From NCBI RefSeq assembly GCF_026212465.1, contig NC_080048.1, positions 39,887,875 to 39,951,874 of the forward strand: a DNA stretch of 64,000 nt. Reading direction: 5' to 3'. This DNA comes from Amaranthus tricolor (lineage: Eukaryota > Streptophyta > Magnoliopsida > Caryophyllales > Amaranthaceae). This document shows positions 1 to 10,860 of this stretch, piece after piece; within the stretch, counting starts at the first letter, position 1; each line of letters opens with the position of its first letter. The position numbers were made by a program, and so were the translations under genes. Under the pieces are notes generated by a model. That model saw only the letters and a program-made list of their open reading frames with translations. It did no database searches and was not told where the DNA came from.

Positions 1-380
1 CTACACTTCTATAATTAAAAAACCCAATTTTAATACTTATTGATTTTAATTAAAGCTTTCTGGAACAATTCATAATACACTTCTATAATAATAAAATTAA
101 AAAAAAAAAAAAAAACTTTTTTCAAGACCTAACTAGCCAAAACTTACAAAGATCAGAATCACATCCCAAATTTAACAGCAATTGATTACAATTTTGGGTT
201 TTTGGAACAATTCACACTTCCATAATTAAAAAAATAAAAAAAATAAACAAAAAAAAAAGAAGATAAAAAAGAACCAAGTTTTTCACAGAACCAAAAAGAA
301 AAAACTCGCAAAGATCAAAAGCACATCCCAAATTCAACAGCAATTGATTTCAATTAAGGGTTTTAGGAACAAACAAGTAA
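1..380. repeat. Three diverged tandem units of about 100-165 bp
   Basis: Three similar blocks occur at about 7-116, 140-245 and 306-378. The best conserved words are CACATCCCAAATT, AACAGCAATTGATT, TGGAACAATTCA and ACTTCTATAATTAAAA. The copies differ by scattered substitutions and by A-tract length. If the leftward first exon is real, the array lies in its first intron. Confidence 0.6.
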
Positions 381-385
381 ACTGA

Positions 386-475
386 CCTTTGTTAGAGAAA
401 CAAATCCCAACAGCCTGAAGATGGGGAAATCAAAGAGAGGATGTGAGAAGAGGAAGAGAGAGAATGAATAAGTAG
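386..475 (-). other. Probable first (5' UTR) exon of a leftward gene outside the window
   Basis: On the minus strand a pyrimidine-rich stretch (runs of TCTCTC and CTTCC) ends in a good splice donor, CAAAG followed by GTCAGT, at about 386. Upstream of it, around 475-600, the sequence returns to plain AT-rich DNA. This looks like a transcribed leader plus the start of an intron whose gene continues left of base 1. No coding sequence can be read, so the product is unknown. It could also be a chance donor. Confidence 0.3.
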
Positions 476-1296
476 ATAGAGTACTTAGTTCACAATTTAA
501 TTAGTGTTATATGGGAACAAATTTACGCCACGGAACCGAACGAAAAGTATCTGCTCCCAGTTATAGTCCGGCCACAATTATTTAGAGTATGGTATTTCTT
601 CAATAAAATTGTTAAAGAAAGAAGCTACAAGACTGCATTGATTTGGCACAAATTCATATCTTTATTAGGTTAGGTTGGCTTATATATATTTGGTGTGAAA
701 TGAGTAATTATAATTTTAAAGTGATTAATTACATAATTAGACTAATTATATAAGCTCGTATCATGGTGAAACGATCTCATACAAGATGAGTTGTTGATTT
801 GGTGGGGATAAACTGATAGTGATAATAGTTTTGACATTTGTTCTGCAAATGATTGTTGGTCACCTGGTCGGAGTTATTAATCGGCTTAATCAGTTAGAAG
901 TATTGACCGCATCAACTGTTACGATAATATTTGATAAAATTGATTATTAACTATTGGTTATTTACTAGGTAAAATGAGGCAAAAATCAATTTGCTTGATA
1001 ATTATTTATCAAATACTAATTATTTTGACATTTAACTAATCAAAGAGAAAAAAAAATCAGCTAAAAAAACCAAAGTAAAAAGTAAAAGTTATTTACCAAA
1101 TACACCCTTCGACTATTTGATATACTTTTTCTTTAGATGTCAATTGCCTTACATTCGTTGTCTATCTCATCCACAATCCACATAGACAATGTGTCTTATA
1201 CTCTTTTTTTTTCATTGGTTTAACGTTTTCCATTTTTTTAAAAAAATATCAAATTTAATGTAGCAAATTTCACTTTTTGAGTAAACATAATTTCTA
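476..1296. other. AT-rich intergenic stretch without a gene
   Basis: No plausible coding sequence was seen. Around 757-797 there is a short block resembling the ends of inverted-repeat elements (GGTGAAACGATCTCATACAAGA). A similar block lies at about 39748-39790. The remainder is AT-rich and low in complexity. Confidence 0.4.
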
Positions 1297-1432
1297 AGAA
1301 AAAAGGCAGCCCCTGCACGAAGCATAATTGCAGAGCAAGGGTCCGAAAAAGAGTTGCCACCACATAGATATAATATACACAAACTTTCCGTTGCATTTTT
1401 GCAAGAGGATGCTTCTGGGACACGATCCGAAT
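1297..1432 (-). mobile_element. Au-like SINE, 5' truncated
   Basis: Read on the minus strand, the block runs GTCCCAGAAGCATCCTCTTG, then GCAAAAATGCAACGG, then TTCGGACCCTTGCTCTGC, and ends GTGCAGGGGCTGCCTTTTTT. This is the layout of the Au SINE family of flowering plants: tRNA-related B-box region, CCTCTTGCA body, CGGACCC, GGGCTGCC and a terminal T run. A clear tRNA-like A box is missing upstream, so the copy is probably 5' truncated or diverged. Confidence 0.7.
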
Positions 1433-1669
1433 ATTTATGCCTCATTTTCCAATTTAGTTCATACCTCATGGGCTATGGCTGGACCGCTCAATGACAATGG
1501 TCATACTATGCCTAAACTAAAGCCAATAATACAAGTCACCAGCATTCTACACATTCTAATCTTATTTCAAATGCCAACTGCAAAAACCTTTGCTAAGGAC
1601 AAGCTACAGAGATCATTTCATACACTCAACATTAAAGAACTTGAGAGCATTCATCTTTAGACTCCATAT

Positions 1670-1795
1670 ATCAACTCTTCATCATCATCAGACTCTGTAT
1701 ATCCCGCATATAAAAGCCAAGATTATTGACCAGGGTATAGGAGATGATTGGAAGACCGCAACCATATATCAAGGGAGAGGAGGTTATGGATATTG
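1670..1795 (+). mobile_element. SINE-like repeat of the CATCATCA / GGGTCTGGGGAGG family (copy a)
   Basis: The block has a CATCATCATCAG head, then GTATATCCCGCATATAAA, CCAGGGTATAGGAG, and a tail with AGACCGCAACCATA and GGGAGAGGAGG. The same order of motifs recurs at 2035-2127, 16250-16355, 55685-55800 and 58005-58190. It is assigned to a SINE-like family from this shared structure. No target-site duplication was established for this copy. Confidence 0.45.
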
Positions 1796-2034
1796 AGATC
1801 TACAGGTATATAATTACAAACAGGATATATGATAATCGTAAAACTGGGAAGAAAACTCCATTAAATGCAAAGTCTGATTGATCAAGATATTAACTCGGAA
1901 CAAAAGATTATCAGATTCCAAAAATGGTACAAATATAAGCTCGAAGAACTAATAATCAACTTTCTTAAATGTATTAAGTAATGCATACAATCAACCAAAA
2001 TCAAGCAATCGGGAGTTGTAAAACGGTTCTTCGC

Positions 2035-2127
2035 CTCCTCTTTCTCATCATCATACTCAGTGTATCTCGTTCTATGATCAGGGTCTAGGGAGAGAATGAA
2101 GGCAGCAACTCATACCCATAATGGAGA
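2035..2127 (+). mobile_element. SINE-like repeat (copy b), next to the GDP-L-fucose synthase stop codon
   Basis: The block contains CTCATCATCATACTCAGTG, GTATCTCGTTCTATG, ATCAGGGTCTAGGGAGAG and CAACTCATACCCATAATGG, the motif order of the family. It ends within about 10 bases of the stop codon of the minus-strand gene, so it is expected to supply the proximal 3' UTR of that transcript. Confidence 0.5.
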
Positions 2128-3180
2128 TTATTGCTTGACAACATAATTTTCCAAGTACCATTTGTAAGTATCTACAAGACCATCTCTAAGTGAAATTTTC
2201 GGTTCCCAACCCAATTCCATCAACTTAGAGCTGTCCATAAGCTTCCTTGGGGTGCCATCTGGCTTAGTTTTATCCCAAACAAGCTCTCCTTTGAACTTGA
2301 CAACGTCCTTCACCAGCTCGGCTAACTCCTTAATAGTCACCTCTTTGCCACTCCCGACATTCAAGTGGCTCAATCCGCTATACTTATCCATCAGAAAAAT
2401 TACAGCATCGGCCAGATCATCTACGTGCAAAAACTCCCTCAAAGGAGATCCACTCCCCCACACAACTACCTCTTTATCCCCCATCACTTTTGCCTCGTGG
2501 AACCGCCTCATCAGTGCCGGTAAAACGTGGGAATTTTCAGGGTGAAAATTGTCATTTGGACCATATAGATTGGTGGGCATCCCCGAAATTGCATCCCAAT
2601 TGTGTTGAATTCGATAAGCCTGGCACATCTTAATTCCAGCGATTTTGGCAATGGCGTACCACTCATTGGTGGGCTCCAGAGGACCGGTTAAAAGTGCAGA
2701 TTCAGGAATCGGTTGAGGGGCAAACTTAGGGTAAATACAGGAGGATCCAAGAAAGAGAAGTTTTTGGACACCATGGATGAACGATGAGTTAATGACGTTG
2801 GTTTGTATCTGGAGATTAATGGAAATGAAGTCAGCGGGATAGGTGTTATTTGCATGGATTCCGCCTACTTTAGCAGCCGCAAGGATGACAAACTTGGGCT
2901 TCTCGGAAGCGAAGAAAGTATCAACGTCAGATTGAACGGCTAGGTCGAGCTCAGAATGGGTTCGTAAAACCAGGTTGGAAAATCCGAGGGATTGGAGCTT
3001 GCGGACTATGGCGGAACCAACTAACCCTCGATGACCAGCTACGAAGATCTTAGCTGCTTTGTCGGAAAAGAATGAACCTGCAACAAATATTCAATAGAAT
3101 ATGATGATTGCAATGAGAAGGAAAATATGAGAAACCACTGAGGAGGCAAGTGTAAAAGTACCATCATTGGTGTCTACCAT
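2128..3180 (-). CDS. GER: GDP-L-fucose synthase (GDP-4-keto-6-deoxymannose 3,5-epimerase-4-reductase)
   Basis: This is the last enzyme of de novo GDP-L-fucose synthesis. It epimerises and reduces GDP-4-keto-6-deoxymannose with NADPH in the cytosol and supplies fucose for cell walls and glycoproteins. Two exons, 3162..3180 and 2128..3077, join by GT-AG in phase 1 to give 322 residues, against about 312 for the Arabidopsis enzymes. The Rossmann motif G21-x2-G24-x2-G27 (AGHRGLVG) and the short-chain dehydrogenase pair Y147-xxx-K151 (NEWYAIAK) are present. The segment [14 protein letters not shown] and the end [10 protein letters not shown] are typical. The first exon encodes only about six residues, so the start rests on the ATG at 3180 and the splice frame. 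It is intact. GER1 and GER2 cannot be told apart here. Confidence 0.95.
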
Positions 3181-3440
3181 GATTATGGAAGTAGGTTAAA
3201 GCAAGCAACTGTAAAGGTAGCTTCCGCTTGTATTTGACGGATGTTCAACGCAGAAAAACAAGCTCAAGCTTCAGTTATCAACTTCAAAAATCTGAAGACA
3301 CCCAGTAATCAGTTCATGATCAAACCAAAAATCGGATTGTCTGCTAGAATTGCTTCAACTTGGGATAAAAAAGATTAAGAATATGTCAATGACCTAGCAT
3401 GACAGTTGGCAAATCCAGAACAAAATCAAATGATGTTGTT

Positions 3441-3512
3441 AGTTGACCGCATACTAGGATTTGAACCCAGCATTTTCAAAGGGTAAAGCTCCTACCAACT
3501 TAACTAGCACAC
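3441..3512 (-). mobile_element. tRNA-like sequence, probable SINE head
   Basis: On the minus strand there is an A-box-like TAGTTAAGTTGGTAGGAGC and a perfect B-box GGTTCAAATCC at typical tRNA spacing. The flanking strands do not form a convincing acceptor stem and the anticodon arm is poor. It is therefore more likely the 5' part of a tRNA-derived SINE or a tRNA relic than a working tRNA gene. Confidence 0.4.
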
Positions 3513-4549
3513 ATATTAGTATCTTTACGTATATAGTTTTGTACCCAGCTTAAATGTTGTCAGTTGACATCATTGACTTGCCATATATCCGCCCTTGACA
3601 AGAAACTCAACAAGGACACATAATGATTTATTTTTTGCTGAGAATCGCGAGAATAATATAACTTTTACATTCTTACGTACACACTACACACTACACACAT
3701 CACGTCTATGATGATCCCATCGTGAATGATTGTATTACGAAAACTATATATGTCTTCAACATCAAAACCAAATCCCTTCCCGGTAAATCCCTAACCCTTC
3801 TCTCTCTTAGTAAGACTACACAATTTCTTGTGAACTACGGAAATACCAATTATATAGGCTTTCAAATTCAAAAAACCTAAGCCTCATCCTATGCAAATGT
3901 GAAATAAAATACGCTAGATGTAAAGGTAAGTCCAAATTGAAACCGCAAAACCAAAGAAAACTAAACCTCAAAATATAACATATGCCTAACTATACTAAAT
4001 CACAGGATAATAAAAGTAACAAAATCTAAACTAACTGTCCTCTTCATTCTAAAACTTTACTAATTAAATTGATAAATCTAATTGCACCTTATTCATATAA
4101 CTTCAACCAATAGCAAATCTAGAGGTAACCCACGTACAAACCGAAAGGAGGTTCAGAACCAAACCAATTGGTAGTTGTAGGTCTCTCTCCAATGTGAGAC
4201 AAGTGGGTAATAATAGGCACTTTAACAGTTTCAAATTACCTCAAATTGCATACTTACTTCACACATTAAGAACTTGACATAATCAAACACACTAAGAAAA
4301 GATTGTAGCTTGCAATGAATTGATACCATATACCAACAAAAAACAAGCAAGAATCCAATCGGTATTACGCAACTTCAAAAATCAATAAGAACCCATATTT
4401 TTTGGGACACCCAAAATACCCAAATCTCGAAAAAATTGTAAATTGGATGATTGAAAACCATTAGTGCAATAAAATCAATAGAATAAAAACCCATCAATAA
4501 ATCAAAAAAATGCTCAAAATCTGACTGCACTTTAAACAAAAAGGGAGAG

Positions 4550-4584
4550 ATAGATAGATAGATAGTAGATAGATAGATAGATAA
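4550..4584. repeat. (GATA)n microsatellite
   Basis: About eight GATA units are present, interrupted once by GTA. Confidence 0.85.
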
Positions 4585-5667
4585 GAGAGAAAATTGCAAT
4601 TTAACCTATGTATTAGTGCTGCTGCCCGATTACTGATTTTCTTCCTCCATGTTAAGGATTTGCGTGCCGACAATGGAGAAAATTTGAGGGGCAGAAAGAG
4701 AGGAATTTGATATAGATCTGGGTTATGTGATCTTGGCTGGAGTGCAGTGATAAATACCCCACATGCTTATTATCACAATCAATTGCCCAAAAGAATCCTT
4801 AAAAGAATAAAAAATAAAAAATAGAAAATAGAAGATAGACCAGAAAATGAAAGGGTTGTAATAAAAATCGAAGTGAACATCTTACTTAGAAGAGTAATCA
4901 TTTGAGATGATATATAATTCTCGAACGTCGATGTTATGTAATTGAATATTATCTCTATAATTTTTATTCTTGTTGTTCACTACAATGAAGAGAATTTAAT
5001 TTTAAATCTGCTTGAATCATAATTTGGAGTTATTCAGTTATAAACTTCATCAATAATAATGAATTGTATATAACACACAAAACCACAATTAAGTTTGTTT
5101 AGCACATATAAATAGATATAGATATGTGTTCGACCCATCCTAGAGTGGTTGATTTAGGACAACTAGCTCAATAACAACCTAATCACATTTTATAAACACG
5201 AACTAAAAATCATTAAGGTTGCGTTTAATGTATTTCATTTTAAATTGTAGATTTCAATTATGAATTCGTAATGAAGAATTTGAGAATGACTGACAAAGTT
5301 TGAGAAGTCATTCTCAAATTATTATTATTTAATCATTTTATAACCATGGTGGATTTTTCAAATTTAAATTTAAATATTCTTTATTTGCCAAACACTAAAT
5401 TTAAGTCAAATCTATATTTTCAAATAAAATTCTCATTTTCAACCATAGCATAAATGAAAAAGAAAAATTCGTGCGTACGATCAACATGACTAATCTCTTA
5501 GTATGCAATCAACCCTTCTTTGTTAGAATTCAAATTCGACAGGTTGTTTACACTCGTATAATTGTCTAAGTAGTTATATTATACTACCTCCATTTCATTG
5601 TACTTGCTATTGATTCTGTACAAATATTGAGTGTTCGACCAACCTTATACTAGTATCCTGATTCCCC

Positions 5668-5830
5668 GTCACCGTGACATGATTCGCTAATCTTGTCGCG
5701 AATTGTAAAAACGAATTTTGGATGATTTTGGGTTAACTTTTCATCCATTTTAGCAAATCGTGAATTCAAAAATAGCAAATTGTGATTTCAAAAAGTGTAT
5801 TAGGTAGCGAATTATGTTACACCGTTCCTC
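5668..5830. mobile_element. Short inverted-repeat element, TTCGC family (copy 1)
   Basis: The left end reads CACCGTGACATGATTCGCTAAT and the right end reads GCGAATTATGTTACACCG, which are imperfect inverted copies of each other. The interior repeats the theme gcgaattgt / tagcaaatcgtg and has no coding capacity. Related copies are at 51137-51275 and 55829-55957. Confidence 0.55.
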
Positions 5831-5947
5831 GCTAAATGAATCCTTCCACATAAGTGATTATGGTTTACATCAAACCAAGACAAGGTACCACATTTCAGTT
5901 CTAACCTAACAAAATTTTCATTTCTAATCTAATGCTTTCTTCAAGAA

Positions 5948-7612
5948 CTAATCTCCATCATCCATCAATGAGTAAAACACTCTTTTCCAAATTGTATAAG
6001 AAACCATAGAATCACTTGATTTAGTCATACTATCAAGGAGTTCATATGCTTCAGCAAACAACCCTTGTTTGTGAAGCGCGTTTATAACTGCTTCATACAC
6101 GAACCTATCGATAGGCATTCTTTTCGACCGCATTTCTTTGAATAAATCGAGTGTTTTTCTTGCATTTCCCTGATTACAAAACCCGGAAACCATAAGCCTA
6201 TATGTTGTTGTATTAGGCGGTTCTAAATTCCCGTTCTTCATCTCCTCGAAATACTTCTCTGCTTCTATCGCCTTCCCGGCATTCCAAAGACTACTCAACA
6301 CAACATTACAAAGCATTACGGTGTTAATAAACCCGTCTTTCCTTCTAAATTCGTCAAAAACCTTCATCGCCTTGTCAACTTCACCCGACTCACATAGCTC
6401 CACAATGACATATCGAGCAAGCTCATCGAAGCACACGAGCCCTTTCTTACACTCAATCTCGAAAAACTTAAGAGCGTCTTCCTCCCTACCGGCCCTAAAC
6501 AATGCCCTAACGAAACATCCATACACACAAACTTGTGCTACAAATCTTGATTTCATCATCTTCTTCAACAACAACTCAGCATCATCGAGCTTTTCGACAT
6601 CACATAAAGCTCGAAAATACATCTCGTATACCATCATTTCGTGTATTCCACCCTTATAATTCAGCTGGAAAATCACCCTTCTTCCTCTTTTCAACGACCC
6701 ATCTTTAGAACCACTAGCACAATCCCTATTCAATAACTTGTTACATAACTTTCTAGCCTCCCTAAACTTTCCTAATTTAGTAAGACCCTGCATAAAACTT
6801 CCATATATAGATATATCAACATCAAAACCCTCTTTAATGAAATTTCTAAGTACCCAATCAGCATTATCTAAATCTCCAATCCTACAAAAGCATTGAAATA
6901 ACACAATGTAAGTAACATCATCAATCTTAAAACCCCTACAATACATTTCATTAAGCACCAATTTTGCCATTAATCCTTCATTATAGCTACATAAAACCCC
7001 AATTAATGCCACATAACATTGCCTCCCTAAAACCCTACTACCCTTCAAAACCCTAGAACAAACATTCTTAATCTCATCCAAATCACAAAATTTACACACA
7101 TAAATCACATAATTTGACAAATTAATTCCATACCCTTTACTAATTTCGCCCCATTGAACTTCAACATCATCCAATTTTCCATCTTTTACCAAACAATCAA
7201 ACACTAAACTAAATGCAAAATAAGGTGATACCTTTAAATTGTCCTTCAAGTGAGAGATCAAATCTTTAGCCCTAATGAGTTTTTTTAATTGACAAAGACC
7301 TTCGATGATGGCAATTGAGGTACATGAATCAAACAATTGGGTGTGAGATAGTAAGGAGTTTAATTGAGAAAGGGATTTGAAGTCTCTTGGGTTTTGATTT
7401 AGGGTTTTAGCAAGAGATAAAAATTGAGGGAAAAAATGATTTAGGGATTTTTGTAGGGCTTTGTTGAAAGATTGAGGGTTTTGATTTGGTTCAATGGTTG
7501 AGAAGAAGAATAGATGTGGGAATTTTCGTCTATGATTATGGAGGGAAGTGAAAGTAGAAGCCCTTGGTCTCATGATTGGTTGTAGTGTGTTAATGCCATT
7601 TTCAACTTTCAA
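5948..7612 (-). CDS. P-class pentatricopeptide repeat (PPR) protein
   Basis: This is a single-exon frame of 554 residues. Helical repeats of about 35 residues run from roughly residue 190 to 540, for example TYIVLFQCFCRIGDLDNAD, VYGCFVRALFRAGREEDAL, TYRLMVSGFCNQGNARKT and VYEAVINALHKQGLFAEAY. Spacing and sequence are those of P-class PPRs, with no E, DYW or SMR domain at the end. The N-terminus is basic and rich in Ser and Phe (RPRASTFTSLHNHRRKF), as in mitochondrial presequences. The second Met, at residue 14, is an alternative start. P-class PPRs bind organelle RNA to direct splicing, processing or translation. The RNA target cannot be read from sequence. The frame is intact and stands alone. 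Confidence 0.9.
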   Translation of the reverse strand: MKVENGINTLQPIMRPRASTFTSLHNHRRKFPHLFFFSTIEPNQNPQSFNKALQKSLNHFFPQFLSLAKTLNQNPRDFKSLSQLNSLLSHTQLFDSCTSIAIIEGLCQLKKLIRAKDLISHLKDNLKVSPYFAFSLVFDCLVKDGKLDDVEVQWGEISKGYGINLSNYVIYVCKFCDLDEIKNVCSRVLKGSRVLGRQCYVALIGVLCSYNEGLMAKLVLNEMYCRGFKIDDVTYIVLFQCFCRIGDLDNADWVLRNFIKEGFDVDISIYGSFMQGLTKLGKFREARKLCNKLLNRDCASGSKDGSLKRGRRVIFQLNYKGGIHEMMVYEMYFRALCDVEKLDDAELLLKKMMKSRFVAQVCVYGCFVRALFRAGREEDALKFFEIECKKGLVCFDELARYVIVELCESGEVDKAMKVFDEFRRKDGFINTVMLCNVVLSSLWNAGKAIEAEKYFEEMKNGNLEPPNTTTYRLMVSGFCNQGNARKTLDLFKEMRSKRMPIDRFVYEAVINALHKQGLFAEAYELLDSMTKSSDSMVSYTIWKRVFYSLMDDGD

Positions 7613-8040
7613 TTCACCTCATACTTGTTCACTTGTTCTAACTTCAAACCGCGAAGTTTATGTTGATAATTAATGCTTCATATATTTAAAATATAATATA
7701 TTTTATTACATTTACTCATATGGGAGTCTGTCTGGGCTATAAGTAGGTGCAATATAATTTTCTCCCAAATTTGACGCTAGTTATTTCACTTGAAAAATAG
7801 TAAATGAGATTCAAACAATGACCTAGATTTTTTATATCATGCCAAAAAGTCAACAAACCAAAAACTCAAGCTTATGACTTAAATGGAGAGCAACCATTGG
7901 GTATTGTGTAATAGGAGTTTTTCGACAATATTAAAAAGTAAATTTTACCAAACTGCATTTTGATCTATCTTGTTATATGAAACAGAGAGTTAGTCAATTA
8001 AAAAGAATTATGAGCATAACATAAAAGTAGTATAAATGTG
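7613..8040. other. Upstream region of the PPR gene
   Basis: This is AT-rich DNA with no gene. A 7715-7900 stretch (GGGAGTCTGTCTGGGC, later AAAGTCAACAAACC) looks like a worn transposon remnant but could not be placed in a family. Confidence 0.3.
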
Positions 8041-8345
8041 AATGTTAAAATGGATGCGTGGACGCACTAAGATGGATAAGATTAGGAGTCGTGTTTTGAA
8101 AGAGAGACTAGGGGTGGCATTAATCTCGGCAAAGATGTATTTGGCATGTACAAAGGAATACCACTGATGTACCCGTGAGAAGGGCGAAAATCATCACATT
8201 TAATGGAAAGGCAAGTTATAGTAAGTCTAAAAAAACGTAGAAGCAAATTAGAAATGAATTGAGTGAATCACATATTTTTGAGAATTTAAATAGGAATAAA
8301 ACTAATTGGAGACACAGAATTCGTGTCTTAAACCATAAGAAGTCA
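8041..8345 (+). mobile_element. Fragment of an RTE/LINE-type retrotransposon (C-terminal ORF remnant)
   Basis: One frame reads KWMRGRTKMDKIRSRVLKE followed by RLGVALISAKM, which matches the post-reverse-transcriptase tail of plant RTE-type LINEs (RWM.G.T..DKIRN..I.EK.GVA.I..KM). Stops follow (for example after CTKEYH), and only about 300 bases are recognisable. It is a dead fragment. Confidence 0.6.
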
Positions 8346-8529
8346 TCTTTATATTATTTATAATATGTACCTTTATGTTAGTATTTATTTTTACATTTAT
8401 TTCATTTACTTTGGCAGTAATACTTGTTACGTCTTGCCTTGTATTTTTATTAGTTTTTACTTACCTTTTTTTTTTATTTGCAAGTTTTTCTTAATCTGAT
8501 GGTCTCACCGACAGTAGGCATGGCCACGG

Positions 8530-8700
8530 TCCGGGTTGGTCCGGTTCCGTTCCGGTTCCATCCGGTTCCGGTTCCATTTGGAACCTGTCGCGAACGGTTC
8601 CGGTTCCGGTTCCGGGCGGTTCCAAACGGTTCCTCGGCGGTTCATGAGGCGGTTCCGGCGGTTCCAACTCACGGGACGGGCGGGTCGGACCATCGGTTCC
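8530..8700. repeat. GGTTCCG subterminal repeat array of the hAT element
   Basis: At least a dozen copies or near copies of GGTTCCG / CGGTTCC occur in about 170 bases, making a GC-rich island in AT-rich DNA. The apparent reading frames here are products of the repeat and not genes. Confidence 0.8.
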
Positions 8701-9048
8701 ATTTTTTTTTCTTTAAATATTTATATAATAAAAAAATACTATAATATTGCGGACGTACCTTTGATGATTACTTGATTATTAGCGAAATTCATTGCATGTC
8801 AAGTTGTCATCGTTATTGAAATATTTACTAAAAAGAATGAAAAAAATAAATTAATAACAAACGAATCAATGATAATGTCCGATAAAGATGATTAATAAAA
8901 AAAAGGGAGAAAATGGACTTGAACCTAGTAGTACCCAAAGGAATACTAAGCTGCCTACGTATCCCGAAGGAATCAAAGCCCACGTAGTTCTTTGTCATAC
9001 CTTTTATTTATAGTTGTTGAATGTTGATTTATCGTTGTCGGATTGATC

Positions 9049-10844
9049 CTATTCGTCTTCGTCATCATCATGTGGTTGGTTAGATGCTTCCGCTGACTCT
9101 CCTCCTGACGATGATGCAGATGTATCCATCATCATCCATGGATCATCATCGTCGTCTTGATCATCATCATTCCTTAGTCCTTGTGTTCGAATCTCTGCTT
9201 GATCCCAATCTTTCTTGCAAATACATATTTGAATACTCTGTGGAGCAAGACGAGATCTTTTTTCGTCCAAAACTTTTCTACCTGCACTAAAAGCAGACTC
9301 CGACGCAATTGTTGACGCGGGAATTGCAAGGATATCCTTTGCAATTCTCGATAAAATGGGAAATTTTACAGATTTTTCTTTCCACTACTCTAAAATATTA
9401 TAACTACCTTGGTCTATTTCAAAGTGGTGTTTAAGATAATTATCTAGTTCTAAATATGAGGTCGAGGAAGAAGATGATCCTACAAAACTATCATCTTGAC
9501 TCATTATATTAGCTATTACCGAGTTATAGTAAGAGGGACGTGCCGAAACGCTAGCACGCCTAGACGTATCGCGTTTTGGGTTATACACACTAGCGTAATA
9601 ATCATAGAGTTCTGCTAAATATTTTTTACATGTTTCTACATAATTATGTACATCAGTAGGCGGGCGATCTAACGATTGGTAGTAAAATCCTATTACTTTA
9701 GTAAGGACCTCAGTTTTAAAACATGGGTCAAAAATGGTTGCGATTCCATAAATATAAGGAAATTCGGTAAAATATGCCTTCCATTTTTCCATCATATCTG
9801 CAAGAATCGGCTTCAAATATGGGTTAGTATCATCATGCGTATATTTAAGGAGATGATAAAAAATAGTAACACACTCACTTATTACTAAGTGAACGTTCGG
9901 TTCATAAACATATGAAAAAATCTTAGTCGCGTGGTCATACGCTTCTAATATGTTATGTACACCTATAGCTAATTCCCAAGTGTCATCAGCTATGTAACTA
10001 TCTGTACACTCACTATATAGTTGTGTTATAACTGGACGATAAGCAATCGCCTTTCTTAATAAATCGTTGGTTGAGCCCCAACGTGTAGGGGTATCCAATG
10101 ACCAATACACTTTTTAAGTTGATATTGGTCACATAATTGTTTGTATCGTCTCTTTATCTTTCCAATCCAAAGCCACTTCACTATATCCCTAATTGGTTCT
10201 AATAAATCGCTTAATTGTTTTATGCCAGCTTGGCAAGATAAGTTAACTATATGCGCACAACAACGTATGTGTTATAAGCTACCCCCAAGGATAAAACTAA
10301 ATGCAGGTTCGTTATACAAAAGTTCTAGACATTTAATGTTCGCGGTTGCATTATCAGTTGAACAACAAAATATCTTATCTAATAAGTTCCATTCTCTACA
10401 TATCTCTACTAATCTATATTTTATGTTTTCACCGGTATGTCTTTCTGGCATTGTCTCAAAAGCAATTATTCTTTTTTGAATAATCCAATTTTGATCTATC
10501 CACTGTGCTTTTACACACATATAAGATTCTAAATGTGGGGGAGCAGACCAAATGTCAGTTGTTATGCTAACCCTACCATTAAAAGATTTAAACATTTCAA
10601 CTAATTCATAGTGCATTGATTCATATAATTTAATTGTGCGTCTTTTAAGAGTGCTCCTAGGGATTGTTCTATATTGTGGTTGCATAGTTTTTCTAGCGTA
10701 ACGCTCGTATGCCCTACTTTCACCGTGGTTAAAAGGCAATTCATTACAAATTACATACCTAGAAAATTCATCAATCATATCATTACGATTATATCTAAAA
10801 GGCATACCTGTGCTGGGAATGTCCCACTGTGACAGTAACCTCAT
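9049..10844 (-). pseudogene. hAT transposase pseudogene (zinc-finger BED / RICESLEEPER type)
   Basis: Most of a hAT transposase can be followed. The RNase H-like core includes RVSITTDIWSAP and STDNATANIKCLELL. Next come HIRCCAHIVNLSCQAG and TPTRWGSTNDLL, a central helical region, and the C-terminal dimerisation block ILAIPASTIASESAFSAG with RKVLDEKRSRL. Three lesions break it. A TAA stop at 10272-10274 lies just before the HIRCCAH motif. A one-base loss in an A run (T5 on the plus strand, 10111-10115) shifts frame before YWSLDTPTRW. A TAG at 9385-9387 replaces what is probably Trp codon TGG before the dimerisation domain. The BED finger is absent. It is non-functional unless the lesions are assembly errors. 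Confidence 0.85.
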
Positions 10845-10860
10845 TTGGTAAAGATATAAC

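Larger units (their letters stand above)
3181..5947. other. Intergenic region between GDP-L-fucose synthase and the PPR gene
   Basis: No protein gene was seen. The left half is the upstream region of the GDP-L-fucose synthase. At about 4608-4690 (-) there is a possible non-coding first exon: it has a short upstream frame starting ATGGAGGAAGAAAAT and a donor ATAG|GTTAAA, but no acceptor was matched to it. A GATA/TAGA microsatellite lies at 4550-4584. AT-rich inverted-repeat-like DNA lies at 5215-5455. Confidence 0.4.
8512..10860 (-). mobile_element. Decayed hAT transposon, 5' part truncated
   Basis: The element consists of a transposase pseudogene on the minus strand plus a terminal region at 8512. 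The end reads CAGTAGGCATGGCCACGGTC, a hAT-style terminal inverted repeat. It is followed by a dense array of GGTTCCG/CGGTTCC words (8530-8700), the subterminal repeats expected for transposase binding. At 8905-8990 lies a GGACTTGAACCTAG ... GCCTACGTATCCCGAAGG block. No matching inverted repeat and no N-terminal BED zinc finger were found beyond 10860, so the transposase-5' side is missing. Confidence 0.75.

Noticed and set aside
3441..3512. Candidate tRNA gene on the minus strand
   Set aside because: A- and B-box words are present but the acceptor and anticodon stems do not pair convincingly. It is annotated as a tRNA-like relic.
8478..8775. Open frames on both strands rich in Arg, Phe, Val and Pro
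   Set aside because: They are translations of the GGTTCCG repeat array of the hAT element.
9676..10479. Plus-strand frames of 70-112 codons
   Set aside because: They are antisense shadows of the hAT transposase pseudogene.
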